From assembly GCA_047615875.1 (NCBI GenBank), contig JBLHGU010000080.1, positions 1 through 21,947 of the forward strand: DNA of 21,947 nucleotides, in the 5' to 3' direction. Each line of letters starts with the position of its first letter. Position 1 is the stretch's first letter. The stretch comes from JBLHGU01 sp047615875 (lineage in GTDB: Bacteria > Pseudomonadota > Gammaproteobacteria > Arenicellales > CAJQKF01). Below, one piece after another: positions 16,639-21,947 of this stretch. The notes beneath the pieces are model-generated. The model was not told where the DNA came from and did no database searches. It saw only the letters and a program-made list of their open reading frames with translations. A program made the position numbers and the translations under genes.

Positions 16639-18537
16639 ATGACCGAGGAGTTCGAAAAACGCCTGGTTGCGGTACTGTATGCCGATGTAGTTGGCTACAG
16701 CCGCATGTCGGGTGATGATGAACTAAACACCCATCGGTTGTTGCGTGAGTCATTGGATGATTTTTCTGCGACCATCCAAAAGCATGGTGGTGAGGTAGTT
16801 AATTACTCGGGCGACGCCATACTGGCAAGGTTTGATTCAGTAAGTTCAGCAGTCACCTGTGCAGTAGTAGTTCAGCAGGACGCACTGACTTCCAAACAGG
16901 CCGATCCATCCGGTTCCAGGATTAATTTCAGGATTGGTTTGAATCTTGGCGAGGTAATCGTTGATCGTGACGACATTTTTGGTGATGGTGTTAATGTCGC
17001 AGCTAGATTAGAAGCACTGGCTGACCCCGGCGGAATATGTGTATCAGAAGCAGTACGGACTGCGGTTGGAAATAAGCTGCCCTGTGAATTTGTTGATCTG
17101 GGTGAAAAACAAGTCAAAAATATTGCACGTCCGGTGCACTGTTTCAAAATCGTTATCGGCGATTCGGTATCTGCCCAAGAACCTCTGAAATGGTGGGTGC
17201 TTAATAAAACCATCATCGTGTCGAGTGTAATAGCCGTTCTTTTGTTAATCACTGGTGGCCTGTTTTGGTTGGATAGCAGCTCATCAAAAAAAAGAACTCA
17301 GGAAGCTGCAAAACAAATAGCTCAGACCTCCGCTACTGATCCTATTAAAGACCATCGGCCTTCTATCGCGGTTTTGCCTTTTGCAAATCTGAGTGGTGAT
17401 AAGGAGCAGGAATATTTCAGCGATGGAGTAACTAACGACATCATCACAGACCTTTCGCAAATCTCCAGCTTACGTGTGATCGCTAGCAACTCGGTTTTTG
17501 TCTACAAAGGCACGCCAGTCAAAGTGCAGCAGGTCGCCAAGGATCTTTCTGTCACTCATGTACTGGAAGGAAGCGTTCAGAAGGCGGATAATCAAGTGCG
17601 CATAAACGTCCAGTTAATTGATGCGATTAGCGGTCATCATTTATGGGCGGATCGATTCGACCGCGAGCTGGTGAATATTTTCTCTCTGCAAGATGAAGTG
17701 AGTCAACATATTGTTACCACATTGGCAGTTAAGCTAACCACGGCTGAACAGCGGCGTCTTGATCAACAACAACTAGCCGATCCTCAGGCCTATGATGCGT
17801 TATTGCGTGGGTTGCAATTATTTCGACGTTTCACCAGAGAAAATATTAACGAGGCACGTCAATATTTTGAGCAGGCCATCGCCTTTGATCCCAACTTCGC
17901 TCGCGCCTATGCAGATGTAGCGCTTTCCCATGCTATGGACATACAAATGGGTTGGGCAGCCCCTGAAGAAGAAACGATTGATCTGGCTTTCGATTATGTA
18001 AAAAAGGCCAGGGAACTCGACCCATCTATGGGACAGGCACATTTTTCAGCCAGCATGTTACATATGATACAGAAAAATCATGACCTGGCTATTCAAGCGG
18101 CTGCCGCTGCCGTTCAGCATAATCCCAATTATGCTGATGGCTGGGCTCAGTATGCTCAGGCTTTGGTCTATAACGGTCAGCCTGAGGAAGGCTTACTGAA
18201 GCTGGCCAGGGCAATGGAGCTTAATCCTCGCTACGCGTTCTTTTATACCTGGATTCAGGGCAAGGCTTATATGTTACTGGGCCAACTGGATCTAGCAGAA
18301 CAATTGTTTCTTGAAGTGATAGAGCGTAATGCCCACTTTCTCGGTGCTCATCTAACACTGGCTGCAATATATGCCCAACAGGATCGTATCGATGATGCAG
18401 AATTTGAGGCTGCGGAAATACTGGCACTTTTCCCTGACTTTTCGATTGCTGCTGTAGAGAAGTTGGCCTCGTATAGACAACCTGAGCATCTGGCTTTCTA
18501 CATAGATGGTCTTCGCAAGGCAGGTTTGCCTGAGTGA
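16639..18537 (+). CDS. Class III nucleotide cyclase - TM - TolB-like - TPR protein, 632 aa
   Basis: This is a multidomain signalling protein. Residues 5-175 are a class III cyclase homology domain with metal-binding D16 (LYADVVGYS) and D59 (SGDAILARF), the transition-state pair N119 and R123 in VNVAARLEA, and a likely adenine-reading D112. The usual substrate-reading lysine before the GD motif is N55 here, so the base specificity and even activity are uncertain. One membrane helix follows at about 190-211. Residues about 240-345 are a TolB/FlgO-like alpha-beta domain (IAVLPFANLSGDKEQEYFSD), and about 380-630 are TPR-type helical repeats. In one membrane topology the cyclase is cytoplasmic and the TolB/TPR part periplasmic, as a sensor or scaffold. 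It sits between the PLP enzyme and the Ldh2 gene on the same strand. Confidence 0.88.
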   Translation: MTEEFEKRLVAVLYADVVGYSRMSGDDELNTHRLLRESLDDFSATIQKHGGEVVNYSGDAILARFDSVSSAVTCAVVVQQDALTSKQADPSGSRINFRIGLNLGEVIVDRDDIFGDGVNVAARLEALADPGGICVSEAVRTAVGNKLPCEFVDLGEKQVKNIARPVHCFKIVIGDSVSAQEPLKWWVLNKTIIVSSVIAVLLLITGGLFWLDSSSSKKRTQEAAKQIAQTSATDPIKDHRPSIAVLPFANLSGDKEQEYFSDGVTNDIITDLSQISSLRVIASNSVFVYKGTPVKVQQVAKDLSVTHVLEGSVQKADNQVRINVQLIDAISGHHLWADRFDRELVNIFSLQDEVSQHIVTTLAVKLTTAEQRRLDQQQLADPQAYDALLRGLQLFRRFTRENINEARQYFEQAIAFDPNFARAYADVALSHAMDIQMGWAAPEEETIDLAFDYVKKARELDPSMGQAHFSASMLHMIQKNHDLAIQAAAAAVQHNPNYADGWAQYAQALVYNGQPEEGLLKLARAMELNPRYAFFYTWIQGKAYMLLGQLDLAEQLFLEVIERNAHFLGAHLTLAAIYAQQDRIDDAEFEAAEILALFPDFSIAAVEKLASYRQPEHLAFYIDGLRKAGLPE

Positions 18538-18602
18538 TCACACCGCAACCCAGCCAGTCTAACGACATCTGAATAATCCTAATAGAAATGAAGGCATCAA
18601 CA

Positions 18603-19607
18603 ATGAGTAATAAAAACCTAAGCCTGTCCGAGGCCCGTCAATTAGCCGTTAATTGTTTATTAAAAAATGGCTGTGACGAAGCAAATGCCAGTGCTGCAGC
18701 GGATCGCATGATTCAAGCTGAAGCCGATCTATGTCACTCTCACGGATTGTTTCGTTTGCCCTGGTATGCCAACGGGGCAAAGAGTGGGCGGGTCAATGGT
18801 AAGGCGCGCCCCAGGGTGGAAAAGCTGGCACCAGCGGTTATTCGAGTGGATGGCGACGGTGGATTCGCACCGCTAGGCCAGGCCGAAGCCCATCAGCCAC
18901 TGGTGGATTGCGCACGAGAAAACGGCATCGCGGCCCTGGGTTTTGTAAATATGTTCCATATTGCTGCAATGTGGCCTGAAGTTGAGCGCCTGGCGGAAGA
19001 CGGATTGTGTGCTTTCGCTTTCACTGCATCATATCCTTATGTAGCGCCGGCAGGGGGCATCAAACCACTCTTTGGTACCAACCCCATGGGATTTGCCTGG
19101 CCGCGGCCAAATGGTCCACCGCTGGTATTTGATCAGGCATCTTCGGCCATGGCTCGCGGGGAGATAATGATTGCCGCCCGCGAAGGACATAGCGTTCCAG
19201 AAACAGCAGGTATTGGTCCGGACGGTCAGGCAACAAATGACCCGAATGTCGTGCTTGAAGGCGCACAATTGGGCTTTGGTGGCTACAAAGGAGCTTCCAT
19301 GGCTATGATGATTGAGTTATTGGCAGGGCCCTTAATTGGAGAATTTCTTAGTTTTGAATCACAACAGGACGATGCGGGCGCAGGTGGCCCTCCAAAAGGT
19401 GGGGAGTTAATTCTAGCTCTCGATCCGGCTCGGTTTGGCAATGCGGAAAGTTATCTTGCCCATGGCGAGAGATTATTTGAAGCCCTATTAGAGCAAGAAG
19501 GCACGCGCTTACCGGGGGAGCGTCGATTCCGTAATCGAGAGTTGACTCCAGAAAGCGGAATAGAAATACCTATGAGCCTCTACAAGACAATTATGGAATT
19601 TATGTAG
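18603..19607 (+). CDS. Ldh2-family (malate/L-lactate/imino acid) dehydrogenase, 334 aa
   Basis: This is an NAD(P)-dependent oxidoreductase of the Ldh2/MDH-YlbC fold, distinct from Rossmann lactate dehydrogenases. Members reduce 2-oxo acids, ureidoglycolate or the cyclic imines piperideine- and pyrroline-2-carboxylate. The family signature is CHSHGLFRLPWY near the N-terminus, with the catalytic histidine in SHG. GTNPMGFAWPRP follows mid-protein, then VFDQASSAMARGEI, and GFGGYKGASMAMMIELLAG toward the C-terminus. The frame opens at an ATG at 18588, but the ATG at 18603 is preferred because GAAGG at 18590-18594 lies eight bases before it as a ribosome site. Length is normal. It is the last gene of the 15359-19607 run and converges on the lipoprotein gene. 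An amino- or imino-acid substrate is plausible beside the PLP enzyme, but is inference. Confidence 0.85.
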   Translation: MSNKNLSLSEARQLAVNCLLKNGCDEANASAAADRMIQAEADLCHSHGLFRLPWYANGAKSGRVNGKARPRVEKLAPAVIRVDGDGGFAPLGQAEAHQPLVDCARENGIAALGFVNMFHIAAMWPEVERLAEDGLCAFAFTASYPYVAPAGGIKPLFGTNPMGFAWPRPNGPPLVFDQASSAMARGEIMIAAREGHSVPETAGIGPDGQATNDPNVVLEGAQLGFGGYKGASMAMMIELLAGPLIGEFLSFESQQDDAGAGGPPKGGELILALDPARFGNAESYLAHGERLFEALLEQEGTRLPGERRFRNRELTPESGIEIPMSLYKTIMEFM

Positions 19608-19644
19608 TTCGGCAAATTATCTGTGGATTTACACGCGGACTTAC

Positions 19645-20127
19645 TTATTGCATGACTTTCCAGGAGCCGTCGGCCTGTCGGCAGGCGGTGCCATAGGCTT
19701 CTTCTTCACTACCGCCGATCAGTACAGTAGTAGTGAATTCCCTACAGGGTGTGCCGTCAGCGCGGGCGATGGTGCGGACAGGCGTTGTCGTACCACTATT
19801 TCCAGAGTCTGGATTATTCCACACGCGACTACTACCACTACGATCATTCTCCAGTGAGTCACCAAGGTTCCTACCGGCAATAACTCGATCTGCCTCAGTC
19901 AGCTTGGCACCGATACCGCCGCCGATTATCGCACCGACAAACGTACCAAATGCTATGGCTACTTCTTTATCTGAGTGGCCCTTGCCCAATCCATAGGCCA
20001 GTAATGCACCAGTTAGAGCGCCAAGCCCTGCACCAGTAGAATGCTTGTCTATTTCGCCGGTGGTAGTGCAACCGGAGACGAACAGGCTGGACGAAATCAG
20101 GCTGGCGACGAGAATTTTGCTATACAT
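19645..20127 (-). CDS. Glycine-zipper 2TM lipoprotein (17-kDa surface antigen-like), 160 aa
   Basis: This is an outer-membrane lipoprotein by inference. The N-terminus is a signal peptide ending in the lipobox LFVSGC, so C20 would be lipidated. Two glycine-zipper hydrophobic stretches follow: GAGLGALTGALLAYGLGKG near 32-50 and GTFVGAIIGGGIGAKL near 61-76. The C-terminus (PCREFTTTVLIGGSEEEAYG, then ACRQADGSWKVM) matches the RT0821/Lpp0805-type surface protein family, with two conserved cysteines. The function of these proteins is not well defined; the zipper is thought to insert into or span membrane. A 12-bp palindrome lies 14 bases before its start. The EamA gene is upstream on the same strand, separated by a likely terminator. 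Confidence 0.9.
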   Translation of the reverse strand: MYSKILVASLISSSLFVSGCTTTGEIDKHSTGAGLGALTGALLAYGLGKGHSDKEVAIAFGTFVGAIIGGGIGAKLTEADRVIAGRNLGDSLENDRSGSSRVWNNPDSGNSGTTTPVRTIARADGTPCREFTTTVLIGGSEEEAYGTACRQADGSWKVMQ

Positions 20128-20140
20128 TGTGGGTCTACCG

Positions 20141-20152
20141 AATCTTAAGATT
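20141..20152. promoter_or_regulatory. 12-bp perfect palindrome before the lipoprotein gene
   Basis: AATCTTAAGATT reads the same on both strands and ends 14 bases upstream of the lipoprotein ATG (20127, minus strand). It could be an operator or chance in AT-rich DNA. Confidence 0.25.
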
Positions 20153-20187
20153 AATCAAGGTATTCTAATCGAACAAAATGACGCTAG

Positions 20188-20211
20188 CCTGAATAAAAAC
20201 TATTTTTCAGG
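20188..20211. repeat. Imperfect hairpin in the lipoprotein-EamA spacer
   Basis: CCTGAA(T)AAA pairs with TTTTTCAGG across a short loop, about nine pairs with one bulged T. There is no T-run after it on either strand, so it is not a standard terminator, but it may contribute to 3' end formation of the EamA transcript. Confidence 0.3.
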
Positions 20212-20218
20212 TGTTGAA

Positions 20219-20239
20219 CAAAAAAAACATGAGTTCATG
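20219..20239 (-). terminator. Likely rho-independent terminator of the EamA gene
   Basis: On the minus strand ACATGA-AC-TCATGT (perfect arms, 20226-20239) is followed directly by seven T residues. It lies 44 bases after the EamA stop at 20284. The stem is short and AT-rich, so termination may be partial. Confidence 0.5.
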
Positions 20240-20283
20240 TCGCAATTGAAATTTATAATATAGGTCAGGCAGGCATAAGTGAC

Positions 20284-21144
20284 CTATCCCCGTCGATAAA
20301 CCACCACCATACCAGACAATGCGATAACCAGAATACCGGCCCAGGCCATTGTATTGGGAAAGTCACCAAACAGAACATAGCCCAATGCTGTACCGGTAAT
20401 TATCTCGACATAGGCAAAAGGTGCCAATAGCGATGCCTTCGCACGACTATAAGCTAATAGTACGAGGCCGTGGGACACCGCGCCGACAATCCCAAGTGCC
20501 AGAAAAAGTAACCAATCAGTCCCATTGACGGGTGTCTTCCAGACCCAGGGTATGAAACCCGCGAGAAGTAAAACCCCCACCAGCCCAGAAAGCGCGTGGG
20601 TTACCATAACCGGAGCCTGGCCGGCCATCTTACGTGATATCAAAAGGTAACCGGCGAAACAGAAACCGCCAGCAACAGGTAATAGATAACCCCAATGGAA
20701 ATTTTCATAACCCGGTTGTATTACCAGTACTGCACCGACAAACCCCGCCGCTACACAAAGCATCTGTTTAATCCCAACCGACTCCTTCAAAATAAAAGGT
20801 GCTAATGAAGTAACAATTAGTGGTGAAATAAAGAAAATGCCAAGTGTTTCTGCAATAGGAATATAGCGCAACGCCAGGAACATGGAGCCGACACCGAGAC
20901 ACAGAAATGTGCCCCGCAACAGTTGTGATGGCCAATGGGTCTGCAAGAACCCAATCAAGCCATGTCTGACCAGAACCAATGGTAGAAAAATCAGGAAGTG
21001 AACAACAAAGCGTAGCCAGGTTATTTGTATAGAGGAGTAGTCGCTGGCCAACCATTTTGCAATGCCATCCATAATAGGCGCGATTAGCATGGCAATCGTA
21101 ATGATAACGATTGCATACATATTGGATGAATTCGGATGCGACAT
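20284..21144 (-). CDS. EamA/DMT-family transporter, 286 aa
   Basis: This is an inner-membrane carrier of the drug/metabolite transporter superfamily. Ten hydrophobic helices are arranged as two five-helix EamA repeats, about residues 10-135 and 148-284. Landmarks are WLRFVVHFLIFLPLVLVRHG in repeat one, the IPIAETLGIFFISPLIV loop-helix at the end of repeat one, and the equivalent ASLLAPFAYVEIITGTALGY in repeat two. These P/E-containing helices are characteristic. Members export amino acids, metabolites or purines; the substrate here is unknown. The start at 21144 gives a short hydrophilic N-terminus before helix one. It is divergent from the iron oxygenase gene, with a shared 227-base palindrome-rich spacer, so they may be co-regulated. 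Confidence 0.9.
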   Translation of the reverse strand: MSHPNSSNMYAIVIITIAMLIAPIMDGIAKWLASDYSSIQITWLRFVVHFLIFLPLVLVRHGLIGFLQTHWPSQLLRGTFLCLGVGSMFLALRYIPIAETLGIFFISPLIVTSLAPFILKESVGIKQMLCVAAGFVGAVLVIQPGYENFHWGYLLPVAGGFCFAGYLLISRKMAGQAPVMVTHALSGLVGVLLLAGFIPWVWKTPVNGTDWLLFLALGIVGAVSHGLVLLAYSRAKASLLAPFAYVEIITGTALGYVLFGDFPNTMAWAGILVIALSGMVVVYRRG

Positions 21145-21182
21145 TTAATTTGAGTTTGTCTAGCAGTTCTTTTGTGTGAGCT

Positions 21183-21225
21183 TAGTCTTAGCAAGACTAT
21201 TTTGATAGCGGCTATTCCCCGCTAT
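21183..21225. repeat. Two adjacent perfect hairpins in the divergent spacer
   Basis: Hairpin one is TAGTCTT-AGC-AAGACTA (21183-21199), followed on the plus strand by TTTT. Hairpin two is ATAGCGG-CTATTCC-CCGCTAT (21205-21225). Both have uninterrupted 7-bp stems. Their position between divergent genes suggests operator or leader structure rather than a gene end. Confidence 0.5.
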
Positions 21226-21269
21226 TGCAGGAATTAATGCTCAAGATAGAAGGACTCTAATGCTTTTAA

Positions 21270-21280
21270 TTGCGTCGCAA
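21270..21280. promoter_or_regulatory. Short palindrome TTGCG-T-CGCAA
   Basis: This 11-base palindrome is followed by an A-run in the spacer between the EamA and oxygenase genes. It is about 90 bases before the oxygenase start and is a possible regulator site. Confidence 0.25.
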
Positions 21281-21371
21281 AAAAATAACTTAATCTGCGC
21301 GTTTATCCCATTCGATAGTGCTTGGTTTGGTGCATAATTATGTTCAGATATATTGCTAAGGGTATATTTCC

Positions 21372-21947
21372 GTGCGTCCAGATCCTGCAAAATACATAGA
21401 CCTTGAACGTTATCCGATTCAGCACCCTAATAGTGTTGACTATCAGTCAATGCTTGACCCCATAACAAGCGAACTGGAAGAAAAAGGTTGTGCAGTTCTC
21501 AAGGGTTTTATCAGGCAGGATTGTATTGCGGAGCTAATTGCAGAGGCTGATGGAGTTGCTCCCTATGCGCATAAGTCTTTCAGTCGTACCAATGCTTACT
21601 TCACTAAAGATGACTCTGGTTTACCCAACAGTCACCCATCTCGACGCTTTTATGACCGATCCAATGCCTTTGTGCCGGCGGATAATTTTTCTGCGGATTC
21701 GATTCTACGATCTATCTATGAGTGGGCTGATTTCTCGCCGTTTATTCAACAAGCCCTTGGTGAAAAAGAGTTTTATCGTTATGCGGATCCCCTGGCCGAT
21801 GTGATTATAAATGTTGTGGCGTCTGGCGATGGTTTTCCATGGCACTTCGATACCAATAACTTCACGGTAACGCTCTCTATACAATCTGGTGAAGCGGGTG
21901 GAATATTTCAGTACAGTCCGATGCTGCGCAGTACTCAGGATGAAAAC
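21372..21947 (+). CDS. Fe(II)/2-oxoglutarate-dependent oxygenase, HalD/BesD-like, with HxD motif, 3' truncated
   Basis: The frame runs open from a GTG at 21372 to the window edge (192 codons), so the C-terminus is missing. The start is supported by AAGGG at 21358-21362, nine bases upstream. Residues near 155-175 read FPWHFDTNNFTVTLSIQ, then GGIFQYSPMLRS, a jelly-roll iron-binding strand. H158 and D160 form the HxD half of the metal facial triad; the distal His would lie past the edge. The context around this motif resembles the HalD/BesD amino-acid halogenase group as I remember it. Those enzymes have Gly in place of Asp to make room for chloride. Asp here predicts a hydroxylase or another oxidation, not halogenation. 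A free amino acid substrate is possible. It is divergent from an EamA exporter. Family assignment is from motif recognition only. Confidence 0.7.
   Translation, partial: MRPDPAKYIDLERYPIQHPNSVDYQSMLDPITSELEEKGCAVLKGFIRQDCIAELIAEADGVAPYAHKSFSRTNAYFTKDDSGLPNSHPSRRFYDRSNAFVPADNFSADSILRSIYEWADFSPFIQQALGEKEFYRYADPLADVIINVVASGDGFPWHFDTNNFTVTLSIQSGEAGGIFQYSPMLRSTQDEN

Noticed and set aside
18221..18568. 115-codon minus-strand frame under the TPR part of the cyclase protein
   Set aside because: It lies fully opposite conserved TPR coding sequence except its edge, with no motif or start signal.
1..21947. Defence system, prophage, integron or CRISPR array
   Set aside because: No nuclease, helicase, integrase, transposase, toxin-antitoxin pair or regularly spaced repeat was found anywhere in the window.

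Overview
The window looks like a chromosomal segment of a free-living, probably marine, gammaproteobacterium. This is inferred from moderate GC, short intergenic gaps, and the gene types: TRAP transporter, queuosine-precursor transporter, Gram-negative lipoprotein with a glycine zipper, GGDEF/EAL and class III cyclase signalling proteins, and an osmolyte-type N-demethylase. I see no rRNA, tRNA, CRISPR array, transposase, integrase or phage gene. Both ends cut a gene: the left edge removes the N-terminus of a flavoprotein and the right edge removes the C-terminus of an iron oxygenase.

Layout. (1) 3-1655 (+): truncated TMADH/DgcA-like demethylase, convergent with an MFS transporter (1685-2902, -). 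(2) 3141-4973 (-): a GAF-GGDEF-degenerate EAL signalling protein, followed by a 465-base AT-rich divergent spacer. (3) 5439-11509 (+): glutathione S-transferase-like protein, FAD-dependent glycerol-3-phosphate dehydrogenase, GT4 glycosyltransferase, extended SDR epimerase/reductase and polysaccharide pyruvyl transferase. The first pair overlap, and the last three are close together. This is the most system-like part of the window: a small glycan or glycolipid assembly locus of unknown product. (4) 11665-14500 (+): a complete TRAP transporter (P, Q, M), convergent with a VUT-family queuosine-precursor transporter (14552-15127, -). (5) 15359-19607 (+): class V PLP enzyme, nucleotide-cyclase/TolB/TPR membrane protein and Ldh2-family dehydrogenase, all on one strand with short gaps. 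(6) 19645-21144 (-): glycine-zipper lipoprotein and EamA/DMT transporter. (7) 21372-end (+): a partial Fe(II)/2-oxoglutarate oxygenase resembling the HalD/BesD family but with a hydroxylase-type HxD motif.

How the parts may fit. Several genes point to uptake and turnover of small organic acids and (methylated) amino acids: the demethylase, TRAP system, class V PLP enzyme, Ldh2 dehydrogenase, EamA transporter and oxygenase. No single pathway is proven. The two signalling proteins would connect the region to c-di-GMP and cyclic nucleotides. The glycan locus is self-contained and appears independent of the rest. Most of the window is ordinary chromosomal gene content; the best leads are the glycan locus, the HxD oxygenase with its palindrome-rich upstream region, and the degenerate domains in the signalling proteins.
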